A DNA stretch of 64,000 bases from Angiostrongylus vasorum (lineage: Eukaryota > Nematoda > Chromadorea > Rhabditida > Metastrongylidae). The stretch is from positions 1 to 64,000 of the forward strand of contig JADANN010000379.1 in NCBI GenBank assembly GCA_018806985.1, read 5' to 3'. Below, piece by piece: positions 11,700-22,745 of this stretch. The stretch's first letter is position 1; every line of letters begins with the position of its first letter. The position numbers and the translations under genes were made by a program. The notes beneath the pieces are model-generated. The model made no database searches and was not told where the DNA came from. It saw only the letters and a program-made list of their open reading frames with translations.

Positions 11700-12856
11700 A
11701 AAAATTAAAATGTCAGAGGTATCAACAGTAGTTGCGATCCTATATGCTTTCGATAATCTGTAGAACGTGGTTGGGGCTTAAATATCACTAGTCCGTCGTT
11801 TTTTTCTGACTGAAAAATTATTTAATTACATCATTTTTCCGTCTACGCATTAATTCGCTATTTCTCGTTATTCATTTTTTCAAAAGGTGAACAATGAGTT
11901 TCTGAATCGCCTAATCATTTCAAAGAATAAAAAGTCGCCTTAGTGAAATAGCTAGCACGCACACATGTATTCAATGTGTGTTTTAGTGAAGACTGTCGTG
12001 ATGTCTTGCGTTGGCTCTGGCTTCGTTTTCGCACCAGAATGCTGGAAAAAAGGTTGAATTGACGTCATCATCACCTCAACAAATCCTAAAGTAGAAACGT
12101 TTAGTAAGGCTCAAACCCTATTTTGCGTCTGATAATATCATGTTAATAGTCCACGGTGTACTTCCAGATCCATTTCGGACATGTGATTCTTTACAGTCAA
12201 TCTTACTTTCCTTTCTTCTGAAGCTGGTTTTTATCAACAGGCAGAGAAAGTTTGTCACCATTCCACAATTACCGAATGTTCATTTTGCTTCTTACATTGG
12301 CATTTCTTAATTAAGTGTTTAGATAGGTGATCTTTGTGAAAAGTAAATTCCCGTTTGATGGCTTGTTTTTCGGTTTTTGGGTTTTACAGGTCTCTTAGTT
12401 TATTATTCTCAGATAGTCAAAAAAAAATGTATTCCATAGGTGATTGTTGACAGTGCGGCAAGACTGAAAAAGTGGCTGTGAGGAGGACCAAGCAAGGACT
12501 TCCTGTGATATTTTGGATAGTACGTGAACCCCGGAAAGGGTACTCGTCAATTTGGAAATCCAGCTAATATCCCAAGCTTTCCTCATATCTCAGGTGACTG
12601 CTTACCACACCGCACCCTGCCAGTGAAAAAAATACGGTAAATGAAAGTTAAAACATTCCATAGTCTGCAGCAGAGTTTGTTGCGGACCCCACATGAAGGG
12701 AGTTCACAAACTGCGAAACAACATCACAGGTTGGAAATTTCATTATTCTATAGTACTACTGTAAGTAAAGTAAAAACGTCGACAGTAGTTGGCAATCTTC
12801 TCATCCACACTGGCAAGAATCTCCTGCGAAAACTTTGTTGAGGAAAAAGTTACTCA
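11700..12856. other. Duplicated non-coding DNA
   Basis: The sequence matches 36993-38150 in reverse complement with frequent indels. No reading frame is kept in both copies. Confidence 0.4.
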
Positions 12857-13126
12857 ACCACAACGATGCTGAGATATTTGCAAAACTCCGACCCTCAGCT
12901 TATGAGTTCACTTCAGATGTGGGCTTCCCAAATCAATCCCGTTGACGGGTGATTGGTGATAGCACATATTAATGGGAAACTACCTGAGAGAAAGGCGAAA
13001 CGAAGGGCCCGCATGGTGCAGTGGTGAACTCATTAGCCCCCAATATAGGTAATAGCGTGTTTGTTCCTCACCGCATTCACCGGCAGACCAGAGTTTTGCA
13101 AATATCTCAGCACCATTGTGGTTGCT
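12857..13126 (+). mobile_element. Inverted-terminus element with tRNA-like core
   Basis: The ends are imperfect inverted repeats of about 34 bases. The left starts CAACCACAACGATGCTGAG and includes TATTTGCAAAACTC; the right ends with GAGTTTTGCAAATATCTCAG and TTGTGGTTG. Inside, CCCGCATGGTGCAGTGGTGA resembles a tRNA A-box region, and GTGTTTGTTCCTC is a weak B box. It is about 270 bp with no coding capacity. The partner in the right arm is 36717-36992. It could be a foldback/MITE or two opposed SINEs. Confidence 0.6.
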
Positions 13127-13196
13127 TCACAAACAATGCCGTGAAAAATTGTGGTAGGCAGCACGTAAAAAAAGTGAATAAAAGTTACTCCATCTT

Positions 13197-13957
13197 ATGA
13201 ATGTCTTCTATGCTGTCATGGCGTTTTCAATTATGTCGTTCGTATTAAATCAAAAATTAACTGTTCGCAACAGTTTCAAATGCTGTTCAATGTCTTGTCT
13301 TATGTGGAATGATCAGACGTCGGTGTTTAAGAATGCAAACAGTATTGTGGAAAAAACTCTTGCTTATACAACCCTTTGTTGCCACTTGATAGAGAAGTTT
13401 TAGTGCTTTACTTATGCACCTGGAACAGGAAATCTACGCAAAAAACATGTGCTTGCTAGTGCTTACTACGAAAATGTGAGTGAACTTGAGAGCTCACATC
13501 GAGAACGTAGTGTTAAAATAAGGAAAATACCCACATTCGCGTCGACGACATCGACTTGCTTCGTCTGTCTTAACAAACATCGAAATCCTCACGGATATGT
13601 GGATATAATGAGAAAGCAGTTTGAGCTATTTTCGGTTGGTTAAGAACCTTGTTCTAGAACTATGTTAACTGACGAAAGTATAGTAAATGGCAGCTCGAAT
13701 ACGGTCGAAAATGCCCAGGTCGCGCTCTGATGCCCAAAATCTGAAAATTGACTATCTTTCATGCATTTCTACAGGTTACAATTTACTGGACATGGACGAC
13801 TAACGGAGGTTTTGATGTAATCCTCTTCACTAATTTGAAAATTAACAAAGCGACGGCGATGAAATCAGCAGCTGATAATAAAAAATGTTTCTTCGAAATC
13901 AAACTATGTAAAGCCTGGACTCCTAAACCGGATAACAGTGAAGGACTCTGCCTTTAG
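13197..13957 (+). pseudogene. Possible decayed gene with signal-peptide-like start
   Basis: A frame opening at 13197 begins MNVFYAVMAFSIMSFVLN, which looks like a signal peptide, and is followed by a Cys-rich stretch. The partner at 36366-36647 keeps the start but is then frameshifted. Around 13560-13643 both arms keep the peptide pattern CLN..RNP...VD.MR.QF.LFS before a stop. At 13775-13957 an open segment after TTTCTACAG ends in a stop; its partner has a stop and a frameshift. The pieces do not join into one clean frame. A related start occurs at 29090. Identity is unknown. Confidence 0.3.
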
Positions 13958-13969
13958 ATATAAACACCA

Positions 13970-15045
13970 ATGCTTTAATGATGAAGCTCATTCCGGTCAT
14001 TGCTGAATTGGACGAGTGACTAAAACAAAAATCAACTCATATGAGGACATACAAACAACTCAAAGAATGCGCACCGTCGTGTATTATAAACTTAAAGTCC
14101 ATTTCCGCGCTTCTTCCAACAACCGCAGAAAACTTGTCTGCCAGAAATATAAACTCATTAACACATTATAGAAAGGCAAAAGCTCATTATAACGAATGTA
14201 GCAAAATTTCCTATCCACCTAGTCACTTGGAGGAGTACACGGAGTTGAACAAAAAGAATGGCACAACCAGAGTCAACCACGGCCAGCAAGATTGAATCCT
14301 GAATCGTAAAGTTCACAGTCTTTACTGTGATAACTTTTATGAGATTCCATTAACTAAAGGAACTAATATGCGCAATGATTCAGGGAAAAAATGCATTGCA
14401 TCACAATGAAGAATTTTTCGGCTCTTCAGAAATGTTTATTCGCACTTTCCACTATTCTTCAGAAATGAACGTTCCTTGGAAAGTATTCACCCAAGTTCTT
14501 TAGGTTTCCTCTTTGTCTCTGATGACTGCAATTTCTATCGCAGAAAGAGTAACCCAAATGTCCCGATTTCGGTTATAAGCATGGTGACAATCGGGCTATC
14601 TATAACGACTCTAAATATTTCTGGTTATATATGGCACAATTACGCCGAGAGGCTTGGTTCGCCCCGTCACTACACTTGGGATATATATATTCCATTTTCG
14701 ATCATTGTTGTTTCCCACAACATTCAGATGCTCGCCGCTCTGGTTTGAAAATAAATTGTACAAAGAAAAGTGGTCGGGATCTGATACTAAGACATTACCC
14801 ACAGTTGTACCACTATGCCAAAATAGGTGGACTAACCATGATTGAAAACTGTTGTGCAGTTAGCTCTCGACAATGTACCACAAAACAGTGACATACTTGC
14901 ATACGGCATAACATCTGCGAACAAAGGCCATGCCACCCTTGCACGTAGCAAATTGAATTCCCTCAAAGCCAGCCATGGTGGAAATGCCCGGCGCGGTTCT
15001 TGAGTTTTCGAGAGGCTCACTATTTTTTTATTTTATACGACCCGA
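13970..15045. other. No gene recognised
   Basis: This is unassigned DNA just outside the inverted arm. The open frames between 14476 and 14891 overlap on both strands and have no splice support. Confidence 0.4.
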
Positions 15046-15049
15046 CCTC

Positions 15050-15365
15050 ACATCTACTGTGCAGATCTTAGCAATCCTCGCATTCCATTCATTTCCCCGC
15101 ATTCATCTTCCACTAAGATCTTCCAACTTCTACGTGTGGCTTCGACTGCTGCTTGAAGATTTTCGTTTCATCTTGCATATCGTAGAGTGCTTGTCGAGTC
15201 AATTTTCACCGAAGTTTTCAGACAGGTGAACTAGAGGGTTCCTAGTTGGATTGCAGAGACTGATTTTTTTCCGAACCAATCCGGTACCTTGACCCCAGAG
15301 CGATTAGATGATTGGTGAGGTCGAAGCGAGATCGAACCAGAACCGTGCTCGTGATGGCTTGCATG
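15050..15365 (-). repeat. SINE-A copy
   Basis: The head is at about 15365 on the minus strand, with B-box-like TGGTTCGATCTCG. The shared core GGTACCGGATTGGTTCGGAA and the tail CGAAAATCTTC follow towards 15050. Confidence 0.6.
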
Positions 15366-15524
15366 ACTACCAGCGGGCTATCTTATATTTTAAAGCCACA
15401 TTACCTATTTACCTTTGTGGTTTATTAGAAAAATGCGATAAAAACCATGACCAGTCGAGGCGTATGAAGCACACGCACTATAAACTGCACACATGTCAGC
15501 CGATGCATTTCTCTGCATTGCTTT

Positions 15525-15905
15525 AAATTCGTTGGCTTTTTACGATATCGCAATGAAAGCGCAAGGAAAGTATTGTGGCGAAACAGCTCCTCGCTGAGGA
15601 GTTCAATGGGAACGATATGAACCTGCTGGTTTGGCTTTATTCACCGTTTACGAAAAGTCTCAACTGGGCCGATAATTCTTCAGCCTGGCGGTGGAGGAGA
15701 ATCTTCAGTGTTTCACACAGCACTGCGATCACTAGCATAGTGCAGTTCAAATTGCGAAAGAAATGTTTTCCTATACAATATTCAATTCTACTGCTGTGCA
15801 GCCGTTAGTAAAAATTTCTTCAAAATCCGATGTCCAAAACACTGTATGATAGATAGCAATTCTGTGAACTGCGTAATGAATTCTGCTGTCACTTACCAGT
15901 GAAGA
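15525..15905 (+). repeat. Copy of the upstream unit of the secreted-protein genes
   Basis: It is similar to 22320-22745, upstream of the intact gene, to 44815-45230, upstream of its duplicate, and partly to 21010-21300. Shared runs include ATTCGTTGGC/ATTCGCTGAC near the start and TTCAAAATCCGAT near the end. No coding frame is common to the copies. Confidence 0.45.
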
Positions 15906-16600
15906 TGTTAGGATAGCAGTGAATGGACGGCTGCACAGTTTTTTTTTCTGCGACGATCAAGCAATATTTCTTTCGAAACGTTGGTTTTAAGTTTAGTTAA
16001 GAGGTAAGAAGTTTTCGAATTTTTTTTAAAACCCAGGGACCAATGGATAGAAAAAGTATAAAACTCTCTGCTATGACTAATCTCTGAGACATGCATTCGA
16101 CTTCATTAAGGATCGTTGGAGGCGATTTAATGCAAATGTGGCCTTTACAATCGTCTCGCTCTCTCCATCCCAGAAAAGCTGGTGTTCGTCTCCAGTGACG
16201 ATATGGGAATGCCTTTTCACGACCATCTCAGAATTCCAGAGAAAATCAAACCAACTAACATTTAACGATATTCATGACGAAAAACGAAAAATTCTTCAAA
16301 GTAGAATCGGAATCGAGGGGAAAAGAGTTCACAGATCGGCGGAGGTGACGTATGAGGCGAGACTAATCGAGATAAAGAACGGCTAGAATCCATATAATTT
16401 TTGATGTAGCATATGAAATAGGTTGTAGTAAAAATGAGGATAATAGTGTTCTGCAGAGCACGCTCATGTTAGCCCTCGCATCAGTTGTGTTCGTGCCGTT
16501 CTTCCGATGAAAACCAACGTAAATGAAAAGAGACATAATTTAGATCTACCATCTGTCGATTTTAGCAAGAGTTATGGCAAAGATCCGCTGAAGGTATCTC
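15905..16600. other. SINE-D tail remnant and unassigned DNA
   Basis: At 16080-16150 the sequence matches the 3' end of SINE-D (compare 55550-55620), including GATCGTTGGAGGCGA. The open frame at 16138-16386 has no partner or splice support and was not called. Confidence 0.4.
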
Positions 16601-16799
16601 AAAGCTGGAATGGCAATTGAGGGCGATAAAACCACCACGAAGGAATAGTGGGCTATGGGACACTGGAAAATGGGATCAGAAGTCTGTTTTCAGTTACTTG
16701 CATATTCCGTACAGTTTCCTCTAAGCTATCGTAAGGTTTATCTAAAGTTATGTTATTTTATTTATGTTATTTCATTTTTACTTCACACTACCGTTCTTC

Positions 16800-17115
16800 G
16801 TATCTGCTGTGCGGTTTAACACTTCTTAAATTCGACTCGTTTCCTCGTATTCATTATCCACGATGGTCTTCCAACTTCGGCGTGTGAGTTCGGCCGCCGC
16901 CTGAGAACTGTCGAGTTCTATTATTAATGTTACTGGATGCTAGTATTCTTCTTAGGATTGTTGGACGGACAGCGTCGCCACTTATATTTTAGACATTGGG
17001 GTATGTCCAGACAATTTTGGTACCAATTTCCCAGCCCCAACTTAATGAGAGGCTGGGTAAGCCTAGCGCGCACTCGAGCAAACACCGTGCCTTTTATGAA
17101 CGTCATTACTATTAC
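16800..17115 (-). repeat. SINE-A copy
   Basis: It is paired with 43255-43615 in the direct duplication. The core TTGGTACC and the 3' portion are kept. The B box is decayed to GCTCGAGTGCG. Confidence 0.55.
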
Positions 17116-17579
17116 TGTGTTATCAGTTCCCATGTAAACAACGCAGCGTTTATTAGAACAAAGTGTTGGAAAACCGAAGAGACAAAAACCATTGCAAGAA
17201 AACGTTGTTCAAAAGAAAACACGCAGTATTTTCGCACAAACCACTTTATTGTGTAATAATACAAATAGGGAAAACATTAAAAACCACCAATAAAAAGCTA
17301 ATTTTTTTATTCTTCTGACTATTTAGTGGAAATAAGGGTTTGGATATAGAAGTCACTTGCATTTCCCCGCGGTGCGATGGTGCCTCACCGTATTCGTCGT
17401 CGGCAGTACGGTCACACCGCATGTAGTATAGCAAATCCTGGTGTTATGCGTAATTTTAACTCCGGAATGAATATCGGTCTCATTTTTTGCTCTGCAGTAC
17501 AGAATCGATGAAACTCGCAGTGTTTAAACGACTCTTTTTAAACACAATTTCGATTTCGAAAGGAAAAATATCTGTGTAG

Positions 17580-17710
17580 ACCACAAACACCATAATGGCG
17601 AATTGGTCGAGAGCGATGTGGCAACGTGTGGTGGACAGAGTGCTTCGATCATTGGCAAAGGGGTTCATCTGCAGTGCACTTCACGGGTGCATCTGCAACC
17701 GTCAGCTTAA
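17580..17710 (+). pseudogene. Last-exon remnant of the secreted-protein family
   Basis: After a TGTGTAG acceptor the translation TTNTIMANWSRAMWQRVVDR matches the last exon of the family. The frame then breaks near the GGCAAAGGGG run, and the stop codon is replaced (GTCAGCTTAAACG against GTCAACTGAAACG). No other exons of this copy are recognisable upstream. Its direct-duplicate partner is 44058-44165. Confidence 0.7.
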
Positions 17711-17714
17711 ACGC

Positions 17715-19100
17715 GAGCTAAACTGTGAATTGTTTGAAACAACTGCACATTCTTGAGATTTTTCCTCCGCTTCAACTTCAAAAAGGTAATAAAGTATGAA
17801 GCCATACATGCACTGAGTGCTCATGTCAGCACCTTTTATCAATAATTGAATCTTTCGATACTCGTCAATTTCCGACTTTTGTCGTCCATAATTTTTGTCA
17901 TGGTCGTCAGCTGTCGGAGGTAGAGTGCTAATGAATTGGCATAAAGAAATCTGTTTGCTATGAAGATTTTTTTCCACACTTGCCATGGAGAACGGAGAAA
18001 GAGATGCAAAAGTGGGAAACACTCGCATTTTGCAGCTTGTGCGTCTTTTATGATGTTTTGGAAGACTCATAAATAAGTTTTACGACCTCAACAGAAAATC
18101 TTTGTTGCTCAAGTTTTTCTCTATTGTTCCAGACTGAAAGGAATTATGATTATTCATGTACATGGATGAAAATAAGAAATGGAACCAAATTCTGTTGCAA
18201 CGGTGGCTAATTCCTCTTCCTGAGACATTCATCCATTCGTCTAGTGCTTTGTCAATCGAAATATGGATGCACAGAATGAAGATGTCGAAAACGGCGTACA
18301 GTTTTCGAGCATACTGAGCGATGGACGTAGACTTTATATCGACCTACAGTGTCACTTAAAAGTGACTTCCTGTTCGGAAATATTCATTACTCGCTATATT
18401 TTTGACGAGTAAACAAGAGGGTGTTGTTTTATTTTAGCAGCTCTAGTTTGTAGTAAATCTTCATCGGTTAGGTGTTGTGAAAACGAAAAAATCATCTTGA
18501 AAATGCTTTCCTTTATCGTCAGTTATCTGATTAAAGGATTGTTCGAAGAAGCGATTGCATCTACGAAACTTCTGACTTTGAAAGATCAATAAGGACGAAT
18601 ACGAGAACTTAAGTCTTCCAACTTGCAATAGTTTCTGGTCAAATCTGTTTCCATTAAAAGATGTTTCGAAAAAGCACCTTGATGCTTACCTCTATCGCCA
18701 GTCATCTGATCAAAGGATTGTTTAAAAAAGCGAATCCATCTAGCAAACCTGTGACTTTGGGAAAGCAATATTTATGCGAACTTAAGTTTTCCAACTTGCA
18801 ATAGTTTCTGGTCTAATCTGTTCCATAGAAATATGTTCCAAATTTTTTATGAGAAACTTGTATTAACTATTTTAGTAGACGACATGTGACACTTAACTAC
18901 TGAGATTCCCCATTTGGAACTCTGCATGGATAAACAAATTCTCACTTTATTGGTAAGCTCACATGAAGGTTTCACATAACCGTTGTTGTGGTTCACGTAT
19001 AAATTATTGCCATTGAAAAAATCGAAGTTCGAAAGTTCTGAACTGTTGATTAGTTTCCACTATCTTCTTCGATTACTAGGCAAGCCTGGTACGAAAAAAT
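17715..19100. repeat. Extra segment with a tandem duplication
   Basis: It is part of the 3.95 kb missing from the other direct block. Two adjacent units of about 175 bases lie at 18491-18672 and 18673-18845; both contain CTTCCAACTTGCAATAGTTT or its one-base variant and a shared ATCTGATTAAAGGATTG-like run. No gene is recognised in the remainder. Confidence 0.5.
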
Positions 19101-19105
19101 TTTCT

Positions 19106-19143
19106 CGGCTAACGTTTCGACGTCTCCTTCTTTTTCGAAGTCC
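19106..19143 (-). ncRNA. Hammerhead-like motif, degenerate
   Basis: The minus strand retains CGTC, GAAACGTT and AGCC exactly, but the CTGANGA part is decayed to CGAAAA and stem II is only partly paired. It lies about 350 bases before an RTE fragment. Confidence 0.35.
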
Positions 19144-19489
19144 GATTGATTCCAGCTGATGATCCTCTAGTGGTCGCCATCACCATGTGGTCGTTTTTGT
19201 CGCTATGAGACTAATACAATGAAGTGGTGCACCGATGGAATGAAGCATCTCATTCCGGATGGATATTGTTCTACTGCCGATGACTAGCACTGGTCCTCTT
19301 TTTGTGTCGATCACACTTTATTCAAGTCATCCTTGATGGGAGGACAGCAATTAACTCGAATGGACCAATAATTCGAGTACAGTACTCTTTTCTGTCGATC
19401 CAGCAACATTACAGTAATGCGAGGGAAGTAAGCATGTAATGACTAACATCGTAAATAAATATCGTCTGCTTGTTGTTTTTAAAATCCAA

Positions 19490-20930
19490 AATGATATTTC
19501 GCCGGTGGAGATTCGTACACCTGAACGGGACACGATAAGAACTGAAAACATGAATAACCTTACGCCTTTTCTCATAAACACACCGCACCGACTCTTCGCT
19601 CGTTACCTGTCGAATGCCAGGTACGTATTCAGTTTAAGACCGGCAAAACTGTACTATTTTTCATAAAGGGTGTCTATCACAACATCATCAACTCCTCCTC
19701 AATCTGTGCGCAGTCAGCCATCTATAAATTTTTTCACTCGGGCCATCTCAAACAAGACCGAACACTGAATGGTGGATAGCCATGGAAGCATGTGTTTCGA
19801 AAAGGATTTACTACGATTGGTCACATCCACGCAATGACAAGTCTCGCTGAGGTATCGTGAGAGTACAAGAGGCCGTCCAATCTCACTTGTTTAAAGAAAG
19901 CTGTTGACCCCGATGAGATAGAAGCAGTCGTGAAAGACATGAAGGCAACCAGGTCATCCCTACTCAGTATGTAAGTAAGATACAAAGATTTCGCAGCTAT
20001 GATATCACAACTGAACAACGATATTTAAATCGACGTTAAAAGAGGTGTCAATCGTTACCATCTCGCCCAAAATTATTTACCTCTATTCTCGAGAATGTCG
20101 TGCGAACACTGAAACGGAACCGTATCGCCGTGGAAATCGATGGTCAATAATTACACCCTCTTTGCTTTGCTGATGACGTTATTCTTATTACACCAACATT
20201 CGCCAAGCGCCAGGAATGCTTGCCGACTTTGAGAAAGCATGAAGGAGCATTGCTCTTCGACTAAAATTCGAAATAACGATATCTATGCGTAACGGATTGG
20301 CGTCGTACGCCTCATGCAGGCCCATCGATGCAGATTTCTTTGAATGCTCCAGTTATTTACAGCTATCTAGGTCGGGAGATCAAGGTGAAGAAGGGATTAG
20401 CTACAGATCTCAGCAGTAGGAAACGAGCGGCTGTGGGAATTGAAGAGCATCGAGAACGTAGTGTAGAAAACAAGAAACACTGCACTCTGTGACTACTTTT
20501 TTCGACTTCATAGTCCTTCCTGTCTTAAGGTGTAGGTCAAAAATCTTGTCGATACGTAGGCAAAACGAAAGATCACTCTGTCTTTTAAAAGTCGAAAGAA
20601 GCAGTAAAGATGACGCAGGGAGTACCTTTCGTCACGGAATTGAGAGAGGAGGAATAAAACGTCGACATCCATGCGCGAAATCGTCAATGAAAATGTACAG
20701 CATCCATTGGCGATTGATTTCCCGGGATGTCAAACGCACAGCAGGAAGATAAGCGAGCCCATAGTCAGGGTTCATCAAGAGAACGCGAGAAGGAATATTT
20801 GGTTACTAACGAGTCTCTGGAGCGTCCAAAATCCACACGACTTTTCCTGCATTTGCCAAGGGGAAATGGGAGATTTACTGGCGCGCTGTGAACACATTCG
20901 ACGACCAACCGGGCAACTGGTCGTAGAATT
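19490..20930 (+). mobile_element. RTE retrotransposon fragment
   Basis: The plus-strand translation shows ENMNNLTPFLINTPHRLFAR near 19550 (reverse transcriptase entry region), a decayed LHPLCFADDVILI-type catalytic box near 20150-20190 and the tail EIYWRAVNTFDDQ near 20870-20920. Multiple frameshifts are present and the endonuclease is missing. It lies in the segment that the other direct block lacks. Confidence 0.75.
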
Positions 20931-21009
20931 AAAGAAAAGTGCGGTAAAAAACAGCACCTATATCGAATCTGTATTGGCATTGTGGTACCCGCACGACTGC
21001 TCACTTGAA

Positions 21010-22745
21010 ATCTTGGAATTTGGGATATTTTCTCTTTTTTTGGCAGAAATTCGCCAAATAATTGCAGTACTGTAATGAAAGCGGAAGGAAAATGTCGTGA
21101 TGAAACTGCTCGTCGCTCACAAATTCAACTGAAAGGACGCGGAACTGCATCAACACGGAACTGCTTATGCAGCTTTATTCGACTTTCGTAGAAACTAGTA
21201 AAAAGGGCCGGTGATGAAACACCACTGACGGTGCCTTCCATTTAGAGCAAGACAAAACCATATTTTACGCTTTGAACTCGGATAATTCTTGTTAATATAG
21301 CAAGCATCAATATTTTTTCTTCATCGTCGTTATGGCGTCCTTTTTAAGGCAATTATTTAAACACCTCTAAGACCTAGGTGTATCAGCAACATCCTCAAAC
21401 TGAGTGCCTTTTTTTCTGTTGGGACGCAGTTTAGTTCAAATTGTATCATAGTGGTTGACTACCTCCATTTGTACAAGGGAGGGGAACCACTACCTGCCGA
21501 ATAGGGGACCGGTGAGTGCTCACCTCTTCACTCTGTCATTTTTTCTCGAGTGCTGTATACCAGTAGCTGCTATTTTCGCCGATTTCGGAAGCTTTATTTG
21601 TGATTGATGTCTGCATCTGGAGGAAAAAGCAGAATTTGTAACATGACAAAAATTTCGAGATTAAGCCATTAGAGGAATGGGATGATTCCAAAGGCAACTT
21701 GGTGATTCTGTGCAGCAGTCTACACTAAGTAACGCTATGAAAACAATTACCCCTAAATGATCTTCGGCAAAACAGTTTTTGCAGTGCTGGAAACTTCTGC
21801 TACTTTTCCTTGTTCTGAAATACTTTTTTTGTTGTTGATCACCAAAAACTGACACTGAAGCACTGCAATAAGGCATGTGAAATGCATATGAAAAATTTGT
21901 TGCAGAAAAAATAAGAAACGCGTTTCAGAATCGAGTGCGTTGGAAGGTGCTCATATCAGGTCCTGTTATGTCCCGTAGTCATGGTGAAAGCTGTGGTTCC
22001 TCCCTCAAACCTTAATGGCTTTAGGCAGTGCTACAAATGCCTACTAGGGAGCAAATGGTGATTTTTTTTACCACTTTCATATGTAGCACTTTCCAGGAAA
22101 GTTTTCTGGTTATTGTGTCCGCAGTAGAAGTCCTAGCTAGTGTTGTTTCTTTTGTTTCGGAATCAGCACTAATCAAAGAAACTTTTGCTGAGTACGTCAG
22201 TGAGCAGGGAAAAGTGTTAAAACTCCTCTCCTCTTGGGATACTTCCTATACCGGCATGAATAAGTAGTATAATCTACACCGTTTCTGCGTCACTGAGAGA
22301 GGCTAAATGTGGCACTTTTCGACAATCGCTAAAATTCGCTGACTTTCTACGCTGACGCATTGGAAATGCAAGAGGAATGCTGCAGTGAAACGTCCTGTTT
22401 TTCAGGAAATCAACCAAAGCAACACGGAACTGCTTTGTTCATTTTCATTTAGTGTTCAAAAAAACTTATTACAGCGCCGATAATCCTATACCACTGACGA
22501 TGCCTTCGATTAGTCATAAAAGAGAAAAAAACAGAATAGAATTCGTAACATTCTGGATCGGAGAATTCTCGTTAACGTCAGTACTTTCGATCGCTGCCAT
22601 AATGCGGCTCATCAAGTGAAGAAGGTGGTTTCCGCAACAATTTACAATTTGCATGAGATAGAGGCGTTCGCAAACAGTTTTTCAAAATCCGATATTCCAA
22701 AGCATCCCATGCTACACAGCAATTTTGTCAGCTGAAGAATGAGAT
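21010..22745. repeat. Two partial copies of the gene-upstream unit
   Basis: Segments 21010-21300 and 22320-22745 are related to each other and to 15525-15905 and 44815-45230, sharing AACACGGAACTGCTT and a GCCGATAAT-like run. The sequence between 21640 and 22320 matches 44165-44815. No retained reading frame is seen. Confidence 0.4.

Larger units (their letters stand above)
4785..13965. repeat. Left arm of a large inverted duplication
   Basis: Successive blocks of this arm match 35895-41720 in reverse complement: 4785-5200 with 41280-41720, the SINE at 5245-5585 with 40908-41243, the RTE fragment at 5800-6285 with 40195-40690, 7200-8340 with 38160-39400, and 11700-13965 with 35895-38150. The arm is longer than its partner mainly because of the RTE insertion at 8350-11660. 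The two arms are separated by about 22 kb and are visibly diverged, with many single-base changes and small indels. Confidence 0.8.

Noticed and set aside
14476..14891. Overlapping plus-strand frames of 60-90 codons, one with a membrane-like segment
   Set aside because: Three frames and the opposite strand are open over the same AT-rich stretch, with no duplicate or splice support.
16138..16386. 82-codon plus-strand open frame
   Set aside because: Overlaps a SINE-D tail, no acceptor or donor, no second copy.
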